In this document: positions 46,390 through 55,456 of the stretch, piece after piece
How positions within the stretch are numbered: the first letter of the stretch is position 1
Layout: each line of letters opens with the position of its first letter
Source of the DNA: Ailurus styani
Taxonomy: Eukaryota > Chordata > Mammalia > Carnivora > Ailuridae
Reading direction: 5' to 3'
Length of the DNA stretch: 64,000 nucleotides
Assembly (NCBI GenBank): GCA_002007465.1
Contig: LNAC01000728.1
Span: 248,001-312,000 of the forward strand
Program-made: the position numbers and the translations under genes
The notes under the pieces: generated by a model
What the model was told of the DNA's origin: nothing
The model's database searches: none
The model's input: the letters and a program-made list of their open reading frames with translations, nothing else

Positions 46390-46620
46390 CAGCAGGCCTT
46401 TGGAAGCAATGGATGTCTGCTTAAATCCAGCTCTGCCACTTAATAGTTGGGAGATCTTGGATGAGTTACTTAACCTCATTAAGTACCAATATGATCACTA
46501 TAAAATCAGCTTAAATCTGTCACACTCACAGGATCAAGAGGAAGATGAATGACTGAAGATATGTATGCTATGGGACACCATGGCTGGAACAGAACAGGCA
46601 GTAAAATAAACACGCTTTTG
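46390..46620 (-). repeat. MIR SINE, minus strand
   Basis: TTAAATCCAGCTCTGCCACT, TAATAGTTGGGAGATCTTGG, ATGAGTTACTTAACCTCATT and, further on, GGAACAGAACAGGCAGTAAA match antisense MIR (AATCCCAGCTCTGCCACTTA, CTAGCTGTGTGACCTTGGGC, AAGTCACTTAACCTCTCTG). The 64-codon frame at 46358-46552 lies inside and is not a gene. Confidence 0.85.
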
Positions 46621-46753
46621 TATCAGCAACCTCTGCATTTACGTGGCCACGCCAGTGTTGGTTTGGTGTGTTGACATGTTCCCACTACTGGGCATTGGCC
46701 TAGTCCCCAAATCCAGTTCTAAACACCTTTGAACAAAGAGCATTGAGATATAC

Positions 46754-46755
<2 letters not shown>

Positions 46756-46803
<48 letters not shown>
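46756..46803. repeat. (GT)24 microsatellite
   Basis: About 24 uninterrupted GT dinucleotides. Likely polymorphic. Confidence 0.98.
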
Positions 46804-46804
<1 letters not shown>

Positions 46805-47786
46805 GCACTATTGAATGCACAAAAATAGAAACGTGTTCTGAGTGCTGCTACTGAGAACGTGGTAAAGGAGAAAGAACTTCAATAAACTCTTATTTCTGGG
46901 ACACTGCTATCCCCCGAGTGCCTTGGGTCCTCACACTGACACAGCAAAGGTGCATGGTCATACCAATTACTGCAGAACACTTTAGAAAGATTCATTGCTA
47001 CATACTATAATCCTGAAAATACCACGTTCATACCAATAAGCTAGTCTTTGCTAAATAGAAATTCCTGTTTCCCCACCATAGAACATTAAGACACTTTCAA
47101 TACAAAGAGAGGGATGTCTGGGGGCAGATACATGTGCTTTCGAATTGACATTCCATCTTTTCTGCTGGTGGCCTGGAGGATCTCGAGCAAGACCTTTTGT
47201 AGTCCTTTCTAGATCTTGGTTTGTGAGATTCTAGAATTCCCTGTCCCTGCTGTTTTTACTGTTCTCAGCCCTTCAGAGCCTTCCAGAGTAAAATTTCTAA
47301 ATTGGCACAGAAGGACTTCTTTGGCATCAAATGTTTCTTATGAAACAGCACACTGATGAGTTAAATGAAACGATTCAGAAAAATACCGATTAAATTTCCC
47401 CTTAAATACCCAGGGGTTTAGAAATTAAGCAAAACTGCTTGGCACTAGGCAGTCTGGATTTTAACAAACTCAAAATGTTTGAAACATGTTCAAGATGTTT
47501 TGACAAACAGAAAATGCCACTATGTTCTCTCCTCTCTCCTGACATCACTCTTCAGCTGCCAAAAAGAAAGCAGAATCAGGGTGCTCAGGATCTGGAGATC
47601 GGCTAGTGTCCCAGGAAGCGCTTTCTCTTATCAAATGGAATAATCCATAGTCCTTGTTTTAATGCTCACTAGCTTCTTTGTTCTGCTGCAAAGTGATAGA
47701 GCTAGCTTGCTTTATTTTAAAAGATGAAACAAAATAAAATTGAGTAATATGAGTAGTATAAAGTGATGACCTTAACCAGTGAGGTC
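46804..47786. other. Single-copy sequence, no gene recognised
   Basis: No repeat or coding feature was recognised. Confidence 0.4.
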
Positions 47787-47835
47787 ATATTTTTTTTATT
47801 TTTTCAGTGTTCCAAGATTCATTGTTTATATTTTT
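47787..47835 (-). mobile_element. Micro-insertion of L1 3' terminus, minus strand
   Basis: Between two ATATTTTT words (47787-47794 and 47828-47835) lies TTTATTTTTTCAGTGTTCCA then AGATTCATTGTTT. The complement (AAACAATGAATCTTGGAACA, CTG, A-rich) matches the last bases of a carnivore L1 tail; compare ATAAACAGTTAATCTTGGAA at 55100-55119. It is an extremely 5'-truncated L1 insertion with a short TSD. Confidence 0.5.
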
Positions 47836-48428
47836 AAAGAAAAAAATAATTCCAGTTATGTGAATAGACTACGTAATGTTGCCTGGCTTGAGCAGTGAAT
47901 GCAATGAACGTGAAATGCCACCACTGTCAGACTTAAAACATCACCACCAGTGGTCTGGGACACTGACCCTCACTTGCCTGCTCAAGGAGGGTTGTGATGT
48001 TTGGCAGGAAATAGACTCCTGAGGGCCCATGTGGTTGAGTAAAAAGAGTACTGAAGGAGAAGTCAGAGGTCTGGGCTTCAGCCCCAAACCACTGCTGCCT
48101 GCATGGATCATCACAAACAAGCCAGGATTCACACAGAAAGCAGCCTCCCACATTGACCCCTCCTAAAAAATTATGTGTGGGTATAGTCTCTAAGGTAACT
48201 TCCAGTTCTGGAGAATTCTAACATATAGTCAGGTTATACTATTTGTACCTCCATAAATGAGGAACATAGTTTTAAAACGTATACTGATAGATAAATCTGG
48301 GTCACTGACTTTTCAGTTTAATATAATTTTACAACAAATGTTATCCCTTGTCCCAAGTGAGGACATATATGTATAAATATGTATATATGTCCTTTCTCCT
48401 CAATGGAACTACATTAATATTACTCAGC
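47836..48428. other. Single-copy sequence with a near-palindrome
   Basis: No gene was recognised. 48361-48392 is a near-perfect inverted repeat, GGACATATAT…ATATATGTCC, with 10-bp perfect arms. The 70-72-codon minus frames at 47933-48153 are unsupported. Confidence 0.4.
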
Positions 48429-48458
48429 CCATCCATCCATCCACGCATCCATCCATCC
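48429..48458. repeat. (CATC)n microsatellite
   Basis: Seven CATC-type units with one variant (CACG). Confidence 0.9.
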
Positions 48459-48464
48459 AATTTT

Positions 48465-48640
48465 CTTAGTATTTTGCAATTTACAGAGTGTAGTCATTAT
48501 CCCCTCTGCTTCTCAGAACCCTGACAGGAATCAGCTATCTGTCCCCAAATAATGCTCAAGGAAACTGATACTTTTCAAGGTGAATTCATCGAGATGACAA
48601 AACGATAAGTGGTAGACTCATCCCACCGCCACTCTCTTCT
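48465..48640 (+). repeat. Degraded MIR SINE
   Basis: TTTGCAATTTACAGAGTGTA, CATTATCCCCTCTGCTTCTC, GCTCAAGGAAACTGATACTT and GATAAGTGGTAGACTCATCC keep a MIR3-like order. Weak. Confidence 0.4.
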
Positions 48641-48654
48641 CTAAGGCTGCAGAG

Positions 48655-48945
48655 AGAAGGAAGGAAGGAAGGAAGGAAGGAAGGAAGGAAGGAAGGACGG
48701 AAGGAAGGAAGGAAGGACGGAAGGAAGGAAGGGAGAGAGAGAGAGAGAAAGGAAGAAAGAAAGAAAGAGGAAGAAGAAGGAAGGGAGGGAGGGAGGGAGG
48801 AAGGAAGAGAGAGAGAGAGAGAGAAAGGAAGAAAGAAAGAAAGAAAAAGGGAGGAAGGAAGGGAGGGAAGAAAAAAACGGAAGGAAGGAAGGAGGGAGGG
48901 ACTGAAGGAGGGAGGGAAGAAAAAGAGAGAAAAAGAGAAAGAAAG
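48655..48945. repeat. ~290-bp homopurine tract, (GGAA)n/(GAAA)n/(GA)n
   Basis: An almost pure A/G run of GGAA, GGGA, GAAA and GA units, broken only by a few C and T bases (e.g. GGACGGAAGG near 48700). The 102-codon minus frame at 48641-48949 is just its translation (Ser/Phe/Leu/Pro). Mirror symmetry makes it triplex-prone, and it is probably hypervariable. Confidence 0.97.
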
Positions 48946-49399
48946 TCATAGCTTTCGAGTTACGGAGCCCCAGAAAGCCAGTAGGCTCTTTCCTGTGGTT
49001 TTGATGACCCAGAGCTATTTGGATAATTACCAGGCTGAGGCTGGTGAGACCCAGCCATTCTTTGGCAACTCAGTAAAAGGATACACGAGAAACAGTTTCC
49101 ATTGTCTACTCCCAATTCCCCAGTCATGTCAGTAACCAAGCTGGGCTGGTTTGGGTTTTCTCATGGCAATCAGAGTCAATTTCAAGATTTAAAAGCCAAG
49201 TTCATGCTAGAGAACATGGAGCCACACCTTTTCCCTTGTCATTTTATATGATCTGTAAACTCTTTCTGTAACTGTGAAATCAGGAAGCTGAAAGGCACCC
49301 AAGTGATATGATCACAGAGCTGGGGGTGATGTTTTATAGCACATAGGGACTGATGTCAGAGCCACAGAGATGAACATGTTATCATAATAGTTATGAACA
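48946..49399. other. Single-copy sequence, no gene recognised
   Basis: No repeat or coding feature was recognised. Confidence 0.4.
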
Positions 49400-49560
49400 G
49401 TCGCCCTGTAGCCCAGACATTTATCATGCTTTACAGCCTACAAAACCCTGTTAAACTGATTACATCACTTGGTCATCCAAACAGCTTTGTGAGTTAGAAA
49501 AGGTGAGGATTTTGCTTCTGCTTTGCAGAAGAGGAAAGTCTGAATTGCAGTCTTGGTAGA
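49400..49560 (+). repeat. MIR-like SINE fragment
   Basis: TTATCATGCTTTACAGCCTA, ACTTGGTCATCCAAACAGCT, TTGTGAGTTAGAAAAGGTGA and GCTTTGCAGAAGAGGAAAGT parallel MIR/MIR3 (…CCTCACAACAACCCTATGAG … TTTACAGATGAGGAAACTG). Confidence 0.45.
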
Positions 49561-49589
49561 TGGCATCCACCCCGGTTGCCTGGAGGGGA

Positions 49590-50205
49590 AGCTGGACAGG
49601 ATCCTCTCACCTCCATCTCCCTCACTTATCACAGCTCGTTCATCACCGACTCCTGGCCTTCCCTCTGCCCAAGTATGCATCAGATCCATCCACTTCTCTG
49701 CATATCCCCCACCGCAGTTCCAGTCAAAACATCCTCCGCCCCTGTCTGCACCTTCACAGCAAGGATCTCACAGGTCTCTGTGTTCTTCCCTGCTTTCTGA
49801 CACTCAGCTCTGATCTCCAGTCCTTTAGCCGCATGGCACAGACTTCAGCGTGAATTCAGACTCAGACTTGATTTTGCCCGCCCTCTCCACAGCCTCTGTT
49901 TCTAGCTCATTCTCCTCACCATGTCTCTTTTCCTTCGTGCTCTGTGCTCCAACCACACTGGGCTTCTTTTAGTTCTCAAACTCTCCATGCCCTCTCTTGT
50001 CTTAGAGTCGTCCCACATGTCACCCCACCCCACGTTGGATGTCTTCCCAGTCCTGTCCCCTTTTTGTCCCTATTTCTTTTTGCCATAATGACTTATCTTC
50101 TAATGCTATTTACCCATGATTTCCTTCTCCCAAGACTTACTCAGTGCCTGATAAGCATGGAAGAAGTGTTCGGTACCATATCTTCTCAGGAATAAGTGAA
50201 TGAAT
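49590..50205 (+). repeat. L2 LINE 3' region, about 600 bp, plus strand
   Basis: A long pyrimidine-rich segment with L2 words in order: CTCCAACCACACTGGGCTTC, TTTTAGTTCTCAAACTCTCC, ATAATGACTTATCTTCTAAT, CTCAGTGCCTGATAAGCATG and GGAATAAGTGAATGAATTAA at the 3' end. L2 consensus: CCAGCCACACTGGCCTTCTT … GTGCCTGGCACATAGTAGGC … TGTTGAATGAATGAAT. The Pro/Ser-rich plus frames at 49553-50195 come from this composition, not a gene. Confidence 0.6.
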
Positions 50206-51204
50206 TAAGTCTCGCCAAAGGCCTCAAGCCAAGGGTTTTACACATCAGTTTAAGTTTTGTCCCAACAAACATCTACTTATATAGAATAACTGTGAATAGT
50301 ACCTCTCTGTTTAAAATTGTCAGGTCACCTGATGGCATGTACATGCAGTCAAACTTTCCATCTTTTTTCCCAGACAGAGCAGCTGCCCTGAATCCTGAGT
50401 CCTTTTCTGCCTCACGAAAATTGGCCTGTATTCTGGAAAAGAACTGGGTAGCCCCCTTCCCTCTTTCCCTTGAGCCAAGAACCAGTATGAGAGAGCCAGC
50501 TTTGTGGCCATCCCTCAAAGTTTTTCTCCATAAAGGGCTCCTTGAATCTTAAGAATGTTCAGAACCCCAAGATTCCTGGGTCCTGATGTTTCCTGGCTCA
50601 CTGTTGCTACAAAATGCAGGAGGGGAGTCTAGCACAACTAGAGGGGTTGATGGGTTGCAGCAGCATTGAGGCATTAAGCCATGGGCATTCTGGAGAGCCA
50701 GATGGCTGAGCTGGGAGGACCCCAGCTCCTATGCTATTGCACTTGACAGCAGAGTAGGCACTCTCCTGGAATAGGACCAGAGGCCCTGATTCAAAGCTGA
50801 ATCCATCTCAGAGCATGTAAGTCCCAAGCCAGAGTGGCCACACTGAAGAACCCAAACTCCTCTTGGTTTAATCCCGGGTTCCTCACCTGCAGCACTATTG
50901 CCATTTTGGATGGGGTAATCCTTTCCTGTGTGTGTGTGGTGGGGGGAGGGATGTCCTGTGCACTCCAGGATCTTTAACAGCATCCTTGGTCTCCACCTTG
51001 TAGAAAGCAACAATAACCCTACCCCTCTCCAACCCCCCAGATGGGGCAATGACACTTTCAGATTTAAAGGAACTTAGCACCTTAGGGAAGTTACAAAAAA
51101 TGCTTCTGATATAATTTTCCTCATCAGCTTAAACAAAACAAAATTAAATAAAACTAAAAACAATTCTAATAGTTTCGTGAAGACTAATGAAAATATTAGT
51201 TATG
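50206..51204. other. Single-copy sequence, no gene recognised
   Basis: A 118-codon plus frame (50196-50552) overlaps two minus frames (50273-50518, 50320-50511), and a 108-codon minus frame lies at 50729-51055. No domains, splice structure or poly(A) signals support them. Confidence 0.4.
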
Positions 51205-51252
51205 TAGTATTTAGCCTAGTCCTGGTGCAAAGTAGGTGCTCAGAAAATGTGG
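51205..51252 (+). repeat. Short L2 3' fragment
   Basis: AGCCTAGTCCTGGTGCAAAG then TAGGTGCTCAGAAAATG matches the L2 terminus (CCTAGCACAGTGCCTGGCAC, GTAGGTGCTCAATAAATG). Confidence 0.5.
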
Positions 51253-51559
51253 CCATGTGAACATGCAGAAATTCCGATGAGGAGAGAACACTTTGCTAAA
51301 GCCAACGAACTTTACAAATGCGACTCATTTTGCCATACAATGAGATCTCTTCTGGGGTCTTCTTTCCACCTGCCTCCAGAAGAGATCAACTTTATGTGTG
51401 GGTGGTATACGTCGGGAGTGCTGCTCTGGAGTGTTTTAGGAGAAGCTGTCCCAGAAAGAGGTCCATGGTGACCTTGCCAGAGAAAGGCAGCAGCATATGC
51501 AAGGAGATGCATGTGCAACCCAGGAAAGGCAGAGGTCTTACGGGGAGGCAGAAGCGGAT
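51253..51559. other. Single-copy sequence, overlapping frames only
   Basis: Plus and minus frames of 70-105 codons overlap throughout (51247-51629). None is recognisable. Confidence 0.4.
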
Positions 51560-51770
51560 AGGAGACTCTGTCTTGGTACTTGCTGTGTGACCTTCGGCAC
51601 ACAACCACTCTGAGCTTTACTTGCTTCATTACAGGGAAAGGGTAAGAAGTAAGTGTAATAATATATGCAAGTTACTTGGCACAAGTTACTTGGAACACAG
51701 CAATCGCATAGACAATGTAAGCTTTGATAATATTAACTACTACAGCACCAGCTTTTACTATTAGTGTTTT
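51560..51770 (-). repeat. MIR SINE, minus strand
   Basis: CTTGGTACTTGCTGTGTGAC, CTTCGGCACACAACCACTCT, GAGCTTTACTTGCTTCATTA, AGTAAGTGTAATAATATATG and GTTACTTGGCACAAGTTACT follow antisense MIR (CTAGCTGTGTGACCTTGGGC … TCTGAGCCTCAGTTTCCTCA … GTGCCTGGCACATAG). Confidence 0.75.
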
Positions 51771-52889
51771 TACTACTGCCATCATGGTTGCCCAGGGTAC
51801 TTTATATAGCATTATTGTTATTAACTTCAGATAACTTCAGACCTGCAACCTCCTGCTCAGCAGGGCCACCTGTCTCTCTCCTGGATTCAGAAGATTCACA
51901 AGGCTGTGAAGCAGGCAGGTTGTTTTAACCCACTTCCCCTCTGAAAAACATTTGGGGTAGAAATCTGTATAGTCTCTGGTCCCAGGACATCAAAGTGGCT
52001 TTATCTCTCTTGGCAGGTTAGGCTACTAGGAATACTGAACATTTTTCTGTCACACCCATTGCCAAGGGTGCAATTTGGGAAAACAAATAGGGATTTACAG
52101 ATAGCAACTTTCTTCTTCTTCTATTGATAGCCTGAGATAATTCATGGCTAGGTTTGGACAAATGCAAAAATGTGCATTTAGTTTGAATTTGGATTCATTC
52201 CCCATGAATATTAGTTATCTCAGCCTAAAATGCAAGCACTTCTCCGTTTCAACAGATGGGATGCACTGTGGAATCATACTATAACACAAAGGGAAAACAA
52301 GAAGGTTGAAATTAAATTTAAGGATAAGTCTTGGCACAGTGGCAGCAAAGTGTACAGCACCATATATTTCCCTACAAAATAAGGAATGTGCTCTTAGGTG
52401 TGGCTTGCATTCTTGCAAAAACAATGGGATGGGAATATTTATAAACCATGTTTGCTTGATGATTTAACTTGCCGTAGGACTATTTTGTGTGTATAACTTT
52501 TCATAAAGAGTTTCCTTTTACTGAATGCCTAAATCAGAAACTGGCTCAGCATATGTCAAGTTCCATTGTCAATGATGAAAATATGATGTGGGAACCCACT
52601 GCCTTTCATGTCCCCTTATGCCTGTTGATATTCCACTGTGTCCTGAGAGCATGGCTGGTGGATCCTACAACATGGCAGAAAATGGACCAGTGTTGGATCA
52701 GCTAGTGATCCTGAGGTGTGTGTGTGTTGGGGAGATTGGGGGAGGATAAAGAAACAGGAGAGAAATAGGGGGAAAAGGAAGGTGAAATAAAATGAAAAAG
52801 GAAGAAAAGAATAGGAGCAGGAGAAGTTCATATTCATAGTTTTGCCATATCATACCAATTAATAAAATTCAATAGAAAATGCACTTGTT
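51771..52889. other. Single-copy sequence, no gene recognised
   Basis: No confident repeat. The frames at 52215-52837 are short and unsupported. A purine-rich stretch lies at 52735-52830. Confidence 0.4.
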
Positions 52890-52990
52890 AATTCTACTGA
52901 TGATTTTTTGTTGAGCACCTACTATGTATCAGAGACTGTGTGATAGGCATTGGGACAAAATTAAACTTTTATGATAATGAACCCAGAATT
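52890..52990 (-). repeat. L2 or MIR fragment
   Basis: TTTTGTTGAGCACCTACTAT followed by GTATCAGAGACTGTGTGATA and GGCATTGGGACAAAATTAAA fits antisense L2 3' end (TTTATTGAGCACCTACTATG … GCTAGGCGCTGGGGATACA). MIR on plus shares the first motif. Confidence 0.45.
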
Positions 52991-53113
52991 CATTTAATGT
53001 CAAATGGCTAGAGAAGAACCCTAGATCCCATTATTATTTTTTAAAAATTTCCACTAACTGGTGTGCCACATACAAACAAAATAATAATTCTTGCCCTATA
53101 AGAATAAACAGAA

Positions 53114-53307
53114 AGCAGGGACCTTGGGTGGCTCAATCAGTTAAGGGACTGGCTTGTGATTTCAGCTCAGGCCATGATCTCAGAGTCATGAGATAGAGCA
53201 CACATGGGGCTCTATGCTGGGTGTGGAACCTGTTTAAGCTTCTCTCTCTCCTTCTCCCTCTGCCCCTCCCCTGCCTGGATCTCTCTCCCTCTCAATAAAC
53301 AAACAAA
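53114..53307 (+). mobile_element. Old Can-SINE, plus strand
   Basis: GGGACCTTGGGTGGCTCAAT, CAGTTAAGGGACTGGCTTGT and TTCAGCTCAGGCCATGATCT are followed by a CT-rich part (CTCTCTCTCCTTCTCCCTCT) and a short CAATAAACAAACAAAG tail. The B box has decayed (AGAGTCATGAGATAGAGC). It is the most diverged Can-SINE here. Confidence 0.85.
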
Positions 53308-53565
53308 GGTGACACAAAATCTTGAAGTTCCTTCTATATCAAAGAAAGAATGGCATTCACTATGGTTCACTTTAATTTATTTTTATTAACCTTGGAATTC
53401 ACTGAACACAAACAATCCTATGCACTACACCTAATACATCTTTTAATGTCATGTTATTGATTATCGAGGAATTTCTATTGCCTTTTCAGTGACCTATCAA
53501 CTTCTCCGAAGCAGTTATGGCTAACTAGGGGTCACCCAGAAATATAAAATTTAGAACTTCATCTT
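53308..53565. other. Single-copy sequence
   Basis: Nothing recognised. Confidence 0.4.
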
Positions 53566-53640
53566 TGTAAGAGATTCTAGAGATTATTGCATCTGAACAC
53601 TCCTCCACTTACAGATGAGAAAATGAAGCAGAAGAAATAA
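53566..53640 (+). repeat. MIR-like fragment
   Basis: ATTCTAGAGATTATTGCATC, then TCCACTTACAGATGAGAAAA and TGAAGC. It resembles the MIR3-type phrase CATTTTACAGATGAGGAAAC then TGAGGC. Confidence 0.45.
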
Positions 53641-53734
53641 TGACTGAAGAACCATTCCATTGCAAGTCTTTCTAAAGAGTGGATTAGACACAGCTAAATT
53701 CTGAGTAGTTCTTTTGTAACTGACTTAGTTGCAG

Positions 53735-53880
53735 ATGCCTTCATCCACATAACCTCCTTTAATCCTTCCTAGAACACCATGAGGCAGATATAATGTTCCA
53801 TATTTAACATAAAAGGAAAGAGAAGCTTTGAGAAGGTCATCCTGGGTCACACACAGTTAATCTCCTTACTTCAAGATAGG
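53735..53880 (+). repeat. MIR SINE fragment
   Basis: CTTCATCCACATAACCTCCT, TTAATCCTTCCTAGAACACC, ATGAGGCAGATATAATGTTC and AGGTCATCCTGGGTCACACA are in MIR order (ATTTAATCCTCACAACAACC, CTATGAGGTAGGTACTATTA, AAGGTCACACAGC). Confidence 0.7.
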
Positions 53881-53924
53881 AGTCTCACTATGTATATGGT
53901 AGTGAGTAAAGAAGAGATGACACT

Positions 53925-54114
53925 GGGCGCCTGGGTGGCTCAGTGGGTTAAAGCCTCTGCCTTCGGCTCAGGTCATGATCTCAGGGTCCTGGGATCGAGG
54001 CCCGCATCAGGCTCTCTGCTCCGCAGGGAGCCTGCTTCCTCCTCTCTCTGCTTGCCTCTCTGCCTACTTGTAATCTCTCTGTCAAATAAATAAATAAAAT
54101 CTTTAAAAAAAAAA
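53925..54114 (+). mobile_element. Can-SINE, plus strand, mustelid type
   Basis: It starts GGGCGCCTGGGTGGCTCAGT, contains the musteloid CTTGCCTCTCTGCCTACTTG module and ends AAATAAATAAATAAAATCTT plus A12. TSD AAAGAAGAGATGACACT (53908-53924) and AAAGAAGAGATGATACT (54115-54131) differ at one base. The 67-codon plus frame at 53890-54093 comes from the SINE. Confidence 0.96.
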
Positions 54115-54131
54115 AAAGAAGAGATGATACT

Positions 54132-54592
54132 ACCCAAATTCTCAAACTTTCTTGTACCTTTAATAAAATATTTTTATGAAACTATTTTGCCATTTGCCTT
54201 TGTATGCTGTAGAATTCAAGAAGACTTTTCCATGTATGAGTTTTTCTGAGTGAGAAATTAAAATACAAAACTGTTTATTTAATCAGATTCTCAGAATCCA
54301 TATCATACCATTGGCTAGATTAATTATCTATTTCCTAATTCTTCTTAGAAGAAGGATTTTTTAAATTATTAAAAGAACATTTTAGATAGTAACTGCAAAA
54401 ACAAATTGTCAGTGAAAACAGGGTCACTTTTATAGCCTATTAAAGAGGAAACCCAAAGTTTTTATAGTCCCAGCTTAGCTCTGACTGGATGAGTAATTAG
54501 GGCTGATAACCTAATCTTAGTGGGTGGAGTAAAGCAGTTGTACTACCTAGATGACTTGTCTCCCACTGCAAAGTAGCTTTCTCAAAATTACC
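54132..54592. other. Single-copy AT-rich sequence
   Basis: No repeat or gene was recognised. Confidence 0.4.
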
Positions 54593-54605
54593 GAGGTGAT
54601 ATTTT

Positions 54606-54812
54606 ATTTATTTATTTATTTACTTACTTATTTATTTAGAGAGGGGACATGCATGAGCAGTGTGGGGAGGGGCAGAGGGAGAGAGAGAGAATCTTAAGCA
54701 GATTCCACGCCCAGTGCAGAGCCAATGCAGGGCTCCATCTCACAACTCTGAAATCATGACCTGGGCTGAAATGAAGAGTCTGTTCCATAACCAACTGAGC
54801 CACCCAGGAATT
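54606..54812 (-). mobile_element. Old Can-SINE, minus strand (cluster member 1)
   Basis: The left tail is an (ATTT)n run (54606-54640). The body has GGGGAGGGGCAGAGGGAGAG, and the minus head ends CCTGGGTGGCTCAGTTGGTT (complement of 54792-54811). It is diverged. Its left flank GAGGTGATATTTTA (54593-54606) recurs at 55461-55474, after cluster member 3. Confidence 0.85.
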
Positions 54813-54984
54813 TTTGAAGTCTTGTTCAGCAAAGAGTCAATATGGATTTCCAGAGATAAATGAGTGATGATCATGCAACAATCATTCAACTATCCCTAGT
54901 GAATGTCAGAAAGTCAAGGTAAGTATGGAACGTGGGTCAGGGAGTTCTAGTATATTATTCCACTTAGGGAGGGTCTCTTTCTTC
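54813..54984. other. Spacer between clustered SINEs
   Basis: About 170 bp of unique-looking sequence ending in a pyrimidine run (CTCTTTCTTCCTCTTTTTTT) that may be the tail side of the next SINE. Confidence 0.4.
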
Positions 54985-55245
54985 CTCTTTTTTTGTGGGG
55001 GAGGAGGAGCAGAGGGAGAGAGAGAAAGAATCTTAATCAGGTTCCATGTCCGGTGCAGACCCCCACTCAGGGCTGGATCTCAGGATCCTGGGTGTTGTAC
55101 ATAAACAGTTAATCTTGGAACACTGCATCAAAAACTAATGATGCATTTTATGGTGACTAACATAACACATTAAAAAAAATGAAATTGGTATCTGAGCTGA
55201 AATCAAGTCAGGGACTTAACCAACAGAGCCACCCAGGCGCCCCCT
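54985..55245 (-). mobile_element. Old Can-SINE, minus strand (cluster member 2), split by L1 tail
   Basis: There are two pieces, 54985-55088 (GGGGGAGGAGGAGCAGAGGG … GGATCTCAGGATCCTG) and 55187-55245 (ATTGGTATCTGAGCTGAAAT … GAGCCACCCAGGCGCC). An L1 3' end interrupts it at 55089-55186. The normal SINE stretch AGATCATGACC at the junction is missing, so a small deletion accompanied the event. Confidence 0.85.
55089..55186 (+). mobile_element. Carnivore L1 3'-terminal fragment, plus strand, inside a SINE
   Basis: GGTGTTGTACATAAACAGTT, AATCTTGGAACACTGCATCA, AAAACTAATGATGCATTTTA and TGGTGACTAACATAACACAT then an A8 tail. This is the typical terminal 90-odd bases of a carnivore L1 subfamily, different from the GCCCC-tailed copies at 34.3 and 40.5 kb. 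No TSD is evident. Confidence 0.8.
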
Positions 55246-55254
55246 GGAGGTGAG

Positions 55255-55456
55255 ATATATATATATATTTTAAAGATTTTATTTATTTATTTGACAGATA
55301 GAGAGATCACAAGTAGCCAGAGAGGCAGACAGAGAGAGAGGAGGAAGCAGGCTCCCTACTGAGCAGAGAGCCCGATGAAGGCCTCGATCCCAGGACCCTG
55401 AGATCATGACCTGAGCCGAAAGCAGAGGCTTTAACCCACTGAGCCACCCAGGCGCC
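55255..55456 (-). mobile_element. Can-SINE, minus strand, mustelid type (cluster member 3)
   Basis: The minus head is GGGGCGCCTGGGTGGCTCAG. The tail at the left is AAAGATTTTATTTATTTATT preceded by (TA)n. TSD CCTGGAGGTGA lies at 55244-55254 and 55457-55467, perfect. It inserted just beyond the head of cluster member 2, so it is younger. Confidence 0.93.

Noticed and set aside
48641..48949. 102-codon minus frame rich in Ser, Phe, Leu and Pro
   Set aside because: It is simply the translation of the homopurine tract.
49553..49853. Three overlapping Pro/Ser-rich plus frames
   Set aside because: They come from the pyrimidine-rich L2 sequence and are open in several frames at once, as low complexity produces.
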